Origin: Solidesulfovibrio fructosivorans JJ]
GTDB taxonomy: Bacteria > Desulfobacterota > Desulfovibrionia > Desulfovibrionales > Desulfovibrionaceae
DNA: 64,000 nt
Reading direction: 5' to 3'
NCBI RefSeq assembly: GCF_000179555.1
Contig: NZ_AECZ01000005.1
Span: 1 to 64,000 of the forward strand
Numbering within the stretch: the first letter of the stretch is position 1; the number at the start of each line of letters is the position of its first letter. The notes beneath the pieces were generated by a model. That model was given only the letters and a program-made list of their open reading frames with translations, was not told the origin of the DNA and did not search any database. The position numbers and the translations under genes were made by a program. Positions 35,624 through 43,856 of this stretch are shown piece by piece.

Positions 35624-36772
35624 TCAGTGGGTCAGGGACGCGCCGTAAAGCGCATAGGTGTCGGCCGGGTCGCAGCCTGTCTGGCGGACGGGATCGACGG
35701 CCATGGACTTCACGAAACGTCCGGTCACGTTGCCGTTGCCGTCGATCTGTTCGATGAACACGGCCCCGAGCTGGTAGACGCGCAGGGTGTTGCGTCCGCT
35801 GGTCTGCGGATAGCGCGGGTCGTAAAAGGGAACGAGCGCGACGCGCGGGCTGCTGAGCGGATCGCTGTAGGCGCTGTCGACGATGGAATTCGTGGCGCTG
35901 TCCCACGACGCGCCCGGGTCCTGGTCCAGGAGTTCCTTGAGGCCTTGCTTGGTCGGGCCGACCATGTCGCCGGGTTCGACCTGCAACTCGTCGCCCGTGT
36001 TGACGATGCCGTCGTTCGATCCCGTGCACCCGGCGATATTGTCGCGATAGGCGTCGCCGCCGGTCATCGGGGTGCCGCTGCTGGCGGGGGGGTAGTCCAC
36101 GGGCTGGTAATGCCCCGGAGTCACGGTGCCACTCGGGTCGCCGAATTTGAGGATGATCGGCGTGCCGACGTCGTTGTTGTCGTAGCCCTGCACCTCGACC
36201 GAATTCATCTCGCAGACGCTGCCGGCGTCGAGCTGGTTGTTGTTGTAATACTTCTTGTCGGCGTCGCAATCGTCTTTCCAGGTGAACTTGGCCGGCGGCG
36301 ACCAGGGCTTGAGGCATTTGCTGCTTTTGGAACAAAAAAGCGCGGCAACGCCCGTGGCCGCTATGTCCTGGGTGTTCCAGCCGAGGATCCGGCCCAGAAA
36401 CATTTCCACCGGATTGCCCCGCTCCTGGGTGCGGCCGACCGTGGCCCGCACCGACACGGCATCGGGATAGGTCACGTCGGAATTGCGGATGGCCATTTCC
36501 TTCGAATCGGAGTCGTTGAGGTTCGCCTGGCCGTAGAGCACCGCGGTGTCGGTCACCGCTTCCTGATTGGCGCCGTATTGGACGAGGACGCTCGCGCCGG
36601 CCAGGGCGGCCGCGTCGGCGGCGTTTTGCAGCTGGCTGCGCTTGTATTCCAGAAAGCCGTAATCCACGGCCAATGTGGCGAAGCCGGCCAGAACGATCAT
36701 GGACAGGGCCACGATGACGGCGACCGATCCCGCTTGCGCCGGGGGCCGCCTTGTTTCGGTGAATCGGATCAT
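35624..36772 (-). CDS. TadG-like pilus assembly protein
   Basis: A 382-residue envelope protein. The N-terminal region (AGSVAVIVALSMIVLAGFAT, then LAVDYGFLEYKRSQLQNAAD) is the typical TadG/Flp-pilus-associated anchor: one hydrophobic segment followed by a helix ending AADAAALAGAS. The remaining 320 residues are exported and contain several cysteines (CSKSSKC, CDADKKYY, CTGSNDG). A von Willebrand A domain, often present in TadG, is not evident. It is the third of three consecutive minus-strand genes with TadE-type anchors. The secretion ATPase and the rest of the Tad machinery are not in this window. GGGAG lies 7 bases before ATG 36772. Confidence 0.85.
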   Translation of the reverse strand: MIRFTETRRPPAQAGSVAVIVALSMIVLAGFATLAVDYGFLEYKRSQLQNAADAAALAGASVLVQYGANQEAVTDTAVLYGQANLNDSDSKEMAIRNSDVTYPDAVSVRATVGRTQERGNPVEMFLGRILGWNTQDIAATGVAALFCSKSSKCLKPWSPPAKFTWKDDCDADKKYYNNNQLDAGSVCEMNSVEVQGYDNNDVGTPIILKFGDPSGTVTPGHYQPVDYPPASSGTPMTGGDAYRDNIAGCTGSNDGIVNTGDELQVEPGDMVGPTKQGLKELLDQDPGASWDSATNSIVDSAYSDPLSSPRVALVPFYDPRYPQTSGRNTLRVYQLGAVFIEQIDGNGNVTGRFVKSMAVDPVRQTGCDPADTYALYGASLTH

Positions 36773-36790
36773 GCTGCGTCTCCCATGCGG

Positions 36791-37192
36791 TCACATTTGT
36801 CGTTCCGTGGCCGAGCCCACCACCTGGGCCAGGTTCGCGCTGATGTTTTGCCAGGGGATGATCACCATCCGCGTGGTGTCGTAGCCCACCCGCACCGTCA
36901 CCGGCGTGCCGGACGTCCTGTCCCCGAGGGTGGCCACCGTGGTGTGGGCGGGATCGTAGCCGGCGTTTTGCATGTACAAGGCCACGATCTGGTCCACGTC
37001 CTGGTTGCGCGAGGCGGCCATGGCGCCTTCGCGGGCGGCGCGGGTCACCACGGCCTGGGCCAGGAGCATCTGCCCGAAATCCACCACGCCGGCCAGAAGC
37101 GGCATGAGGACAAAGGCCAAAAGCAGGGCCAGCTCCACGCTCAGGGAACCCTGTTGGCGCGAGGCCTTGTCGTGTCGGTGGCGCGTATTCAT
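36791..37192 (-). CDS. TadE-like pseudopilin
   Basis: A 133-residue protein with a short basic N terminus, then QQGSLSVELALLLAFVLMPL, containing the glutamate expected after a prepilin cleavage site, and GVVDFGQMLLAQAVVTRAAR. This is the TadE pattern. The exported remainder is short and mixed alpha/beta. Its ATG overlaps the stop of the preceding pseudopilin gene by 4 bases (ATGA), showing translational coupling; tadG follows 18 bases after its stop. Confidence 0.87.
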   Translation of the reverse strand: MNTRHRHDKASRQQGSLSVELALLLAFVLMPLLAGVVDFGQMLLAQAVVTRAAREGAMAASRNQDVDQIVALYMQNAGYDPAHTTVATLGDRTSGTPVTVRVGYDTTRMVIIPWQNISANLAQVVGSATERQM

Positions 37193-37617
37193 GGTTCCAC
37201 CACGGCGCTCGCCCCGGCGGTGATGCTGGCCGGGAAAAGCGCGCTGCCGACGAGTCGCGGCAGGATAAGCGGTTCGAAGGGGTAGCTGAAGGAGACGGTG
37301 ACCGGCTGTCCGGGGACGCGCTCGGCGGGCGTTATGGAGACGGAGGGCGCGACGCCGAGGCCGAAACCGGGCGGCGTCGCGTCGGAGGTGTTGTTGAGCT
37401 TGGCGAGCAGCTCGGCGGTGACGGCCGCGTCCGTGGCGTCCGGCAGGCTGGCCGTCCGGGCGACCTCGGAGGCCACCGAGGCCGCCATGGATTGGAGGTA
37501 GAAGAAACGGCCGTAGTCGATGATGGCGAAAAGGACCAGAAGCAGCACGGGCAAGAGCAGGGCCATTTCCACGACCGAGGCCCCACGCTGGTCCCGATGT
37601 GTTTTTCCGTGTCGCAT
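37189..37617 (-). CDS. TadE-like pseudopilin
   Basis: A 142-residue protein with the TadE signature QRGASVVEMALLLPVLLLVL and AIIDYGRFFYLQSMAASVAS. The glutamate five residues into the hydrophobic segment fits processing by a TadV-type prepilin peptidase. It is the first of the three-gene Tad cluster. ATG 37617 has GAGG 8 bases upstream. The exported C-terminal part ends ITAGASAVVEP. Confidence 0.87.
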   Translation of the reverse strand: MRHGKTHRDQRGASVVEMALLLPVLLLVLFAIIDYGRFFYLQSMAASVASEVARTASLPDATDAAVTAELLAKLNNTSDATPPGFGLGVAPSVSITPAERVPGQPVTVSFSYPFEPLILPRLVGSALFPASITAGASAVVEP

Positions 37618-37747
37618 GCTCGCCACCTCACGTCTCGTCCGCCCTTTTGCAGGGCTACGATTGTGAGATAGCCACCACGGGCCGCCGCGTCGATGGACAC
37701 GATTGCCCAGCCCCTCGGGGAAAACCCCCATACGGGCACGGGGAGGA

Positions 37748-38404
37748 TCAGTCGATCAGGCCGAGCCGGGAGGCGTAACGCACCAATTCCACGGAATTTT
37801 GCAGACCGAGTTTCCGCATGAGGTTGCAGCGGTGGTGTTCGGCGGTTTTGACGCTTATGGCCAGGGCCTCGGCCACTTCCTTGGTGGTGAGGCCCTCGAC
37901 CACCATGCGCATGACCTCGCGCTCGCGGGCGGTCAGGTTGTCATAGGCGTTGGCCGGGGCGGCCTGGGCCTTCGGGGAGCCGACGAGCAGTTCCCGGGAC
38001 ACCTCCTGGGAAATGGTGGGGTCGAGGTAGAACGCGCCCCGTCCCACCTGGCGCAAGGCCTCGAGCAGTTGGTCGGCCGCGGCGTCCTTGGTCACGTAGC
38101 CGTTCGCCCCGGCTTTGACCGCCTCGATGATGTAGTCAACCTTGGTGTGCATGCTGACCATGAGGATGCCGAGGTCGGGGAGCAGGGCCCGCAGCTCCCG
38201 CACGAGCTGCATGCCGGAGCGGTCGGGCAGGGAAATGTCGAGCAAGGCCACATCGGGCGCGCAGGCGCGGGCCCGCCGCACGGCCTCGGTCGCGCTGCCC
38301 GCCTCGCCCGCGATCACGATGCCGGCATCGCGGCGCAAAATGGTCTTGAGTCCTTCCCGAAACAGGGGATGGTCGTCAACGATCAGTATCCGCTTCGTTC
38401 CCAT
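37748..38404 (-). CDS. NarL/LuxR-type response regulator
   Basis: A 218-residue regulator: receiver domain (KRILIVDDHPLFREGL, phospho-acceptor D56 in ALLDISLP, late lysine in GYVTKDAAA) and a C-terminal LuxR-type helix-turn-helix (LTAREREVMRMVVEGLTTKE, then EVAEALAISVKTAEHHRCNL). The start overlaps the kinase gene by 29 bases, so the pair is one two-component system. ATG 38404 has GAGGAGC 8 bases upstream. It is 131 bases upstream of the first pseudopilin gene, in the same direction, so that cluster is a likely target (inference). Confidence 0.92.
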   Translation of the reverse strand: MGTKRILIVDDHPLFREGLKTILRRDAGIVIAGEAGSATEAVRRARACAPDVALLDISLPDRSGMQLVRELRALLPDLGILMVSMHTKVDYIIEAVKAGANGYVTKDAAADQLLEALRQVGRGAFYLDPTISQEVSRELLVGSPKAQAAPANAYDNLTAREREVMRMVVEGLTTKEVAEALAISVKTAEHHRCNLMRKLGLQNSVELVRYASRLGLID

Positions 38405-40493
38405 GCTGTCGCTCCTCGACATAGACGACCTCGGCAACCACGAGACATCCCTGTCCCGGTTGCGACGCGATGCGCAGCGTGCCGCCGAAAAGCCCCACCC
38501 GCTCCCGCATGCCGGCCAGCCCCATGCGCCGGTCCCGGCCGGCCCGGTCGAGGCCTTCGGCCACATTGAAGCCCTTGCCGTCGTCTTTGACGCGCAAAAT
38601 GAGCCTGGGGTAGGATTCCACCAGCCGCACCGACACGTGCCGCGCCCCGGCATGGCGACGGACATTGGCCAGGGCCTCCTGGGCGACCCGGTAGAGGTTG
38701 ATGGCCACGTCCTGGGGGACGCTGACGCCTTCCAGGCCGGAGCTGACGAAATCGACCCCCATTGCCGCCTGTCTGGAAAAATCGTCGCACAGCCGTTCCA
38801 GCGCCTGGACGAGCCCGAGGTATTCCAGGTCCGGCGGGCGCAGGCCGTAGGAGAGTTCCCGCACCGACCGGATGGCTCGCGACAACAGGGCCGTGAATCC
38901 GGTCAACCGGTCCCGCACGGCGGGAGAGGGGAGGGCCGTGCCGTCGAGCAGGGTCTGGCAGGCGATCTTGGCGGCGGAGAGGTCCTGGGCCACATTGTCG
39001 TGGAGGTCCCGGGCGATGCGGGCCCGCTCGATTTCCTGGGCCTTCAAGAGCGCGCCCGTCAGTTTCCGGATATTCTCCTCGGCCTGTTTGAGTTCGGTCA
39101 CGTCGGTGTTGGTGCCGACGAAGCGGGTGGCCCGGCCCGACGCGTCGCGAACGGCCCGGCCGCGCACCAGAATCCAGTGCACGGTTCCGTCGCGCGCCGA
39201 CATGCGCTGTTCGCCGACGTATTCGTCGACATCCCCCTTGGTCCAGGCCGCCAGCTCCTCGCGCACCCGTTCCCGGTCCTCGGGATGGACATGGGCCAGC
39301 CAGGCGTCGAGTTCCGGCCGCATGCCCTCCGCGTTGTAGTCGAGCAGGGCCAGGAAGTGCGGGTCGATATAGAACGCGCCGCTTTCCTTCCACAATTCCC
39401 ACACGCCGACCTTGGCCGCCCGGGTGGCCATCGCATAGCGGCCATGGGCCTGGTCAAGGGCGGCCAGCATGGCGTTTATGGCCTTGGACAGATCGGCGAT
39501 CTCGTCGTTTCCGGCAACGAAGGTCCGGCCCTCCCCGGCGGTATCCTCGCCGAGGTGCTTGATCTGGCCGCGCAGGCTCGACACGCGGGACAGGATGCGC
39601 CGCTCCACCAGCAACATCATGGCCAGTCCGAAGGCCAGCCCGATGGTCAGCAGGAACATGACGTTGTTGCGCTGGACGATGCGTTCCTGGGCGAAGATGC
39701 GGCGCGGCATGGCGACGGAGAGCAGGATGCCCGGCCGGCCGGCCAAATCGCGCAACAGGGCGAAGCCCTGAATGCTTTTTTCGCCGTCGGGAACGACGGC
39801 GTGCCGCCCTGTGCGGCCGATGGAGGCGGCGATGTCGCCGAACCGGGGCGAGAGTCCCGGTTGCTGCAGGTCGACCACGCCAAGGCGCAGCATGATCAGC
39901 TCCGACAATCCGGCGATGTTGTCGGCGTCGAGCCGCCGCCCCATGACCAGCACGCCATGGGGCGGACCCTCGCGCGTGCTCGTGAGGATGGGGCAGGCGG
40001 CCAAAAGCCAGACGGTGCCGCCTTCTATGAGCATGCCCGAAACCACGTTGCCGTTTTTCCCCGGCCGGGCGACGAGCCGCGTGGCGGCCACCTTGTCCGA
40101 CAAGGCCCGGGAAACGGGCAGGAGCTTCTGGTCCGCCGCCTGGACCGTTCGTCCGAGCACAAGGCTCCCCGCGGCGTCGTAGATCAGGATCAGGTCCGCG
40201 TGGATGGTGCTCAGGCTCTGGAAGTTGATGTTCCCGCGCAGGTAGTCCGCATCGCGGTCCCGGGCGAACCGGTACGTGTCGTCCCACATGGCCCAGTCGG
40301 CCACGGTCGCCTCGAGGGCTTCGGTTTCGCCGTGCAGCACCCGGCCGGCCCGGGTGATTTCCTCCTCGACTTCTTCCCGCTCCAGGGTGCTGAAGCCGGC
40401 CCGGAGGTTGCTGCTGGAAATGGCGTAGAGCACGGCGAAAAGCCCGGAGAAGGTGAGGCAGATGATGAGGGCGGCGGTTCGGCGGAGGCTCAT
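38376..40493 (-). CDS. Membrane sensor histidine kinase (CHASE4-HAMP-PAS-HisKA_3)
   Basis: A 705-residue NarX/DegS-class kinase. TM1 is at about 5-25 and TM2 at about 275-295; the periplasmic part carries the CHASE4 signature ADWAMWDDTYRFARDRDADY. HAMP (about 296-350) and a PAS domain (about 352-470) follow. The HisKA_3 box reads RARIARDLHDNVAQDLS with phospho-His H498, and the ATPase part has GLAGMRERVGLFGG. It signals to the overlapping NarL-type regulator. The ligand of CHASE4 domains is unknown. Confidence 0.93.
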   Translation of the reverse strand: MSLRRTAALIICLTFSGLFAVLYAISSSNLRAGFSTLEREEVEEEITRAGRVLHGETEALEATVADWAMWDDTYRFARDRDADYLRGNINFQSLSTIHADLILIYDAAGSLVLGRTVQAADQKLLPVSRALSDKVAATRLVARPGKNGNVVSGMLIEGGTVWLLAACPILTSTREGPPHGVLVMGRRLDADNIAGLSELIMLRLGVVDLQQPGLSPRFGDIAASIGRTGRHAVVPDGEKSIQGFALLRDLAGRPGILLSVAMPRRIFAQERIVQRNNVMFLLTIGLAFGLAMMLLVERRILSRVSSLRGQIKHLGEDTAGEGRTFVAGNDEIADLSKAINAMLAALDQAHGRYAMATRAAKVGVWELWKESGAFYIDPHFLALLDYNAEGMRPELDAWLAHVHPEDRERVREELAAWTKGDVDEYVGEQRMSARDGTVHWILVRGRAVRDASGRATRFVGTNTDVTELKQAEENIRKLTGALLKAQEIERARIARDLHDNVAQDLSAAKIACQTLLDGTALPSPAVRDRLTGFTALLSRAIRSVRELSYGLRPPDLEYLGLVQALERLCDDFSRQAAMGVDFVSSGLEGVSVPQDVAINLYRVAQEALANVRRHAGARHVSVRLVESYPRLILRVKDDGKGFNVAEGLDRAGRDRRMGLAGMRERVGLFGGTLRIASQPGQGCLVVAEVVYVEERQHGNEADTDR

Positions 40494-40704
40494 GTCTTCT
40501 TATGCCCATGGCCGGTCGGGCTGTAAACCGCGCGCGCCTGCCGAAATTCGTCGCCGGTGGTCTCAAGGCGTTGTTCGCGCGGGGCTCTCGTGGAGTCGGC
40601 CGGACCGAAGTCGCCGCGTGGAGGGAATCCCGCAATGGACCTAATTTTTGCCTCCCGCCCGTCCGAAAAGAAAAGAGAAGGATAAGACTGCGGGAGGGGC
40701 GGAA

Positions 40705-41532
40705 ATGTCGCTTACTGATACCGATAGAAGCCTTATCTATGATATGTCGTTGCAATTATTGCAACAAGATATATTGACGCGTACGCTCTTTCAAGGCGGA
40801 ATCGTAGGGCAGATGCTGCGCAATATGATGGTGGAGCAATCGTCATCGTATCAGCGCACCAATCCTTATGATGAAGCCATTACCGGCACCTTGCGATCCG
40901 ATGCGGCGGCGGTCAAGCAAAATTCACGCAATGTATCGGAAGCTTCAAGTATGATGGGCGTGGCCAAGGAAGGTGTGGCGGGGATCCAGACATCCTTGGC
41001 GGATATGAAGCAGATCCTTGATGATATCAATAGCGGCTTGTTAAGTGGGTCGGATCCCATTGTTCAACAGAATTATTTGAATTTAAAAAATCAAATTCTA
41101 GGATATGTTTCAAATACTGAATACAATGGTATTTATATGCTTGATAGTTCAAAATGGGGGACGGAGCAAATTGACTCTGGCGGCAACGTGTATATCCAAG
41201 CCTTCAAAAATGGAGGGTTCGATGTTAATTTTTATGATGCAAGCAGTCTTGATTTCGCTTCGCTCGACGAAACAGCTCTTGGAAACCAATCTGGGCGAGA
41301 TGCCCAAAACGCCTTGCTTGATAGCCTGTCGTCCAGTATCGATTCCATGCATGATATGTACGACAAGAGAGAAACAAGTTATGCAACCCAAGCGACACAG
41401 CTGGACGCACAGTCAAGTTTGTTGACGCAAGCCGCTGAAACAAGACGGCAGAAGCCCGCGCAGTCGCTGGAATCTCTTCTTTTGGATTGGGTTGCCCAGA
41501 CAACGGGAAGTCTGTTGAATACCTCAAGTTAG
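40705..41532 (+). CDS. Flagellin-like protein, AT-rich relative to neighbours
   Basis: A 275-residue protein. The segment KQNSRNVSEASSMMGVAKEG, followed by VAGIQTSLADMKQILDDINS and later SNTEYNGIYMLDSS, resembles the conserved helical N-terminal domain of flagellins. The C-terminal 70 residues (SSIDSMHDMYDKRETSYATQ onward) could be the partner helix, but the usual flagellin C-terminal ending is missing and the N terminus (MSLTDTDRSLIYDMSLQLLQ) is atypical. It is clearly more AT-rich than the surrounding DNA, suggesting acquisition. It could be a hook-associated or orphan flagellin. ATG 40705 follows GGGAGGGG. No flagellar genes are near. Confidence 0.65.
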   Translation: MSLTDTDRSLIYDMSLQLLQQDILTRTLFQGGIVGQMLRNMMVEQSSSYQRTNPYDEAITGTLRSDAAAVKQNSRNVSEASSMMGVAKEGVAGIQTSLADMKQILDDINSGLLSGSDPIVQQNYLNLKNQILGYVSNTEYNGIYMLDSSKWGTEQIDSGGNVYIQAFKNGGFDVNFYDASSLDFASLDETALGNQSGRDAQNALLDSLSSSIDSMHDMYDKRETSYATQATQLDAQSSLLTQAAETRRQKPAQSLESLLLDWVAQTTGSLLNTSS

Positions 41533-41657
41533 ATTGCAGTGTCCGGGGCCTGTGATGGACCTGTGTGCCCTGCCAGGCTCCTTACAGGCCACATGCCGCC
41601 TTGGAGGTCGCATGGCTTCGGCATACATGCACCGGGCGACGAAACGCGCGGCGGCGT

Positions 41658-42373
41658 TTATTTTGTGGAAAAGGCGAGGGATTTTATAATGGGAGGAACG
41701 AATTTTCCTCCCTCCAGCGGCTTGCCGAGGTCCAGGTAGTCGCCCTCGCGCAGGCTGACCTCGTCGATCACGATCAGTTCCCGCCCGGGAAGACGGGCGC
41801 GCAGTCCCATGCCCAAGGCTTTGCCGATGTCTTCGGCCAGGGAGACGATGACCGTGGCCCGGACCGTCGTGGCCGTGGCCAGGAAAAAGGGCTGGCCCAC
41901 GCTGTGGCCGCAACCCGCCAGTCCCTTGCCAGGGGCGGGAGGATCTCGTCGTAATTGCCGAGCACGGCGTCGCCGCTTAGGCCGTTGGAGACCACAATCT
42001 GCACTTGGGCGGGCGTCGGGGAGCGCTTCTTGAGCGCCGCCACCCCCTCGGACGGAATGATCCGGCCAAGGTCCGGCCGGGTCAGGTAGGTATCCTTGTC
42101 GGCGGCCGCCGTCCGCAGGCTCCACAACCCCTTGCTTTGGAGCCACTCTTCGGAAATTTCCCGGAAAACCGATCCGTTGGATCTGGCATGGTCGGCTAAA
42201 AAGCGCAGCAGGGCGGCGGTCTTCGGCCGGGGGCCAGCCTTGCCGCAACAGACGCGCGCTTCGGTCGCGGCGTTGAGTTCGGCCAGGGCGTCCGGCTTGT
42301 GCGGCCGGTCGGCCCCGAGGAGATAGACTTCCTCCTGGCGCGGGCCGCAGAGACCCCCCGGCAGCGTTGCCGC
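41658..42373 (-). pseudogene. Remnant of ethanolamine utilisation genes: eutC fragment joined to eutA 3' end
   Basis: On the minus strand, frame 1 (from about 42373) encodes an ethanolamine ammonia-lyase small-subunit-like stretch: LAELNAATEARVCCGKAGPR, KTAALLRFLADHARS, ADKDTYLTRPDLGR and QIVVSNGLSGDAVLGNYDEI. No start codon is available, as the frame begins after an in-frame stop at 42374. Near 41900-41920 the homology passes to another frame (SVGQPFFLATATT) and continues as AEDIGKALGMGLRARLPG and GDYLDLGKPLEGGKFVPPII, which resembles the C-terminal end of EutA, the lyase reactivase. So there is a frameshift plus a join between two different eut genes. EutB and the rest are absent. I regard it as non-functional. 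The EutA assignment is from memory of the family and less certain than EutC. Confidence 0.75.
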
Positions 42374-42474
42374 TTATGCGCCCATCCGGATGCGCGCGGG
42401 GATGGGCGCCGCGTCGGCCGCTGACGGATTTCAAGCGAGCAAGGCCGCCTTTATGGATTTGCCCAGGCGACAAT

Positions 42475-42585
42475 CTAGTGTGGCGTTCTCTAAAAAATAT
42501 GACAGTATTTTTTAGAGAAAAAATAATTATTTAAATATATTATTCTCAAAATTCGTATGCACGAATTTCGAGAACGCGACACTAG
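42475..42585. mobile_element. 111-bp AT-rich element with 16-bp terminal inverted repeats (MITE-like)
   Basis: The ends CTAGTGTGGCGTTCTC (42475-42490) and GAGAACGCGACACTAG (42570-42585) are inverted copies with one mismatch. Inside are two perfect hairpins: CTCTAAAAAATA paired with TATTTTTTAGAG, and AAATTCGT paired with ACGAATTT. AGGCGAC occurs on both outer sides (42465-42471 and 42584-42590, the second overlapping the terminal bases), a possible target duplication. It is far more AT-rich than its surroundings and carries no gene. It separates the eut remnant from the oxidoreductase operon. Confidence 0.7.
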
Positions 42586-43028
42586 GCGACGGAACGATCC
42601 GCGGGCCTGGGCGGAGCCGGCTGCGCGGTTCGGTGCGGCGGCAGGACCTCGTCGAGCAGGAAGACGTCCGTAAGAAGCGTGCGCACGTGCAAGGACGCGT
42701 TGAGGTTGTCGACGAGCTGGGAGGAGATGCGGGGCTGGGCGAGCACGAGCCGCATGGCGGCCAGCGCCTTGCCCGTATCCGCATCCAGGACGTCGAGAAA
42801 ATCCTTGTAGCGCTGTTCCGGCGTCAGATGCAGGGCCACGACCGTGGCGGCATAGGCCGCCGACAGCCCGGCGGCGGCATCCACGGCCCGGGAGAGCAGT
42901 TCGCGCAACTGCGAGCCGCTAGGGCTCTCCCTGTCGTCGGCAATGCCCTGGGCGGCATAGGCCAGCATGAATTCGTAACACGCTTCGATGGCGTCGCAAC
43001 GGGCGGCGATGTCGGCGAACTGCGTCAT
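42582..43028 (-). CDS. Helical protein of unknown function, last gene of the aldehyde oxidoreductase operon
   Basis: A 148-residue, predominantly helical soluble protein (TQFADIAARCDAIEACYEFM, then AAGLSAAYAATVVALHLTPE). No motif I recognise. Its stop codon TAG lies inside the terminal repeat of the 111-bp element, so the original C terminus may have been altered; the final residues (HRTAQPAPPRPADRSVA) look like unstructured tail. It starts 21 bases after the cytochrome b gene. A role as assembly factor for the molybdoenzyme is possible from position only. Confidence 0.6.
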   Translation of the reverse strand: MTQFADIAARCDAIEACYEFMLAYAAQGIADDRESPSGSQLRELLSRAVDAAAGLSAAYAATVVALHLTPEQRYKDFLDVLDADTGKALAAMRLVLAQPRISSQLVDNLNASLHVRTLLTDVFLLDEVLPPHRTAQPAPPRPADRSVA

Positions 43029-43049
43029 GGTTTCAGTCTCCGTCAGGTC

Positions 43050-43856
43050 TTATTTCGCGGCTTTGGGCCCGGCGTTCCACCGGGCGGGATCGTGGTGGGA
43101 AAGGTAGAAGGCGCGGTCCATGCGTCCGGTGATCATGGCCCGGGTGATGGGCCGTTTCTCAGGGCGCGCCGCGAAATAGACGTGGATGATGACCAGGGCG
43201 ATAAGCGACAGCCCGGCCAGGCCGTGCAGGGCGTAGACCACGCCCCAGCCGCCGTCGCTGAAATAGCGGTAGGGATCGCGGGTCATGAAGTCCGTGCGCA
43301 CCCGGGTCAGCATGCACGCGCCGGTTATGGCCATGGTCAGTCCGACGACCACGATGGCCAGGTGGTAGAGCTTGTTGCCGAGCGGATATTTCCCCGGCCG
43401 CGCCGGGGCGCGTATGCCCGACAGGTCGCGCAGTTCGGCCAGGTCGGCCGGCTCGGGCCAGATGGCCCGGAAGTCCAGGCAGCACACGGCGTGGACGATA
43501 TGAAAGACGATGGCCGCGACAAGGATGCTGCCGGCCAGGACGTGCGCGCCCAGCCAGTCGAAGGACCAGCCGATTTTTGGCAAAAAGGCCGTTGCCAAAA
43601 GCGTCAGCATGCAGGCGGCCATCACCCAGTGGAAAAGCCGCGCCGGGAGCGTGTGGCGCACAATGCCCGCCGGATACCGGGCCGCGTCCCCGGGCGATGC
43701 GGCCGGCTCCGGGGCATGCGGACGCAGGTGGGCCCATACGGCATGGGCCAGGACGAAAAGGACGCCGGCGGCAAGCGAGTACCACAGCAGATACCAGGCC
43801 GCATGCAGGATGATGGGCTGTCCCCACGGGGACGCGCCCCAGGTGACGAGGTTCAT
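43050..43856 (-). CDS. Cytochrome b561-type membrane subunit of the aldehyde oxidoreductase
   Basis: A 268-residue membrane protein with five hydrophobic segments, like formate dehydrogenase gamma or other b-type cytochromes. Histidines for two hemes are visible in LPARLFHWVMAACML, HIVHAVCCLDF, KLYHLAIVVVG and GLSLIALVIIHVYF. It probably takes electrons from the periplasmic molybdoenzyme and passes them to menaquinone. Its ATG overlaps the FAD-subunit stop (ATGA). E. coli PaoABC lacks such a subunit, so this version appears membrane-coupled. Confidence 0.85.
   Translation of the reverse strand: MNLVTWGASPWGQPIILHAAWYLLWYSLAAGVLFVLAHAVWAHLRPHAPEPAASPGDAARYPAGIVRHTLPARLFHWVMAACMLTLLATAFLPKIGWSFDWLGAHVLAGSILVAAIVFHIVHAVCCLDFRAIWPEPADLAELRDLSGIRAPARPGKYPLGNKLYHLAIVVVGLTMAITGACMLTRVRTDFMTRDPYRYFSDGGWGVVYALHGLAGLSLIALVIIHVYFAARPEKRPITRAMITGRMDRAFYLSHHDPARWNAGPKAAK

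Noticed and set aside
40633-40652. Possible sigma-54 promoter (TGGACCTAATTTTTGCC) before the flagellin-like gene
   Set aside because: The GG to GC spacing is 11 bases, not the required 10.
40749-40765. Perfect GTTGCAAT-T-ATTGCAAC palindrome resembling the regulatory dyads
   Set aside because: It lies inside the flagellin-like coding sequence (codons for LQLLQQ), so repeated Leu/Gln codons explain it. Kept as a caution for the motif analysis.
41524-41913. 129-codon minus-strand frame overlapping the eut remnant
   Set aside because: A different frame from both the EutC- and EutA-like matches; no homology recognised.
42374-42474. Possible transposase tail on the plus strand near the 111-bp element
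   Set aside because: A short plus-strand frame here is too brief and shows no recognisable transposase motif.
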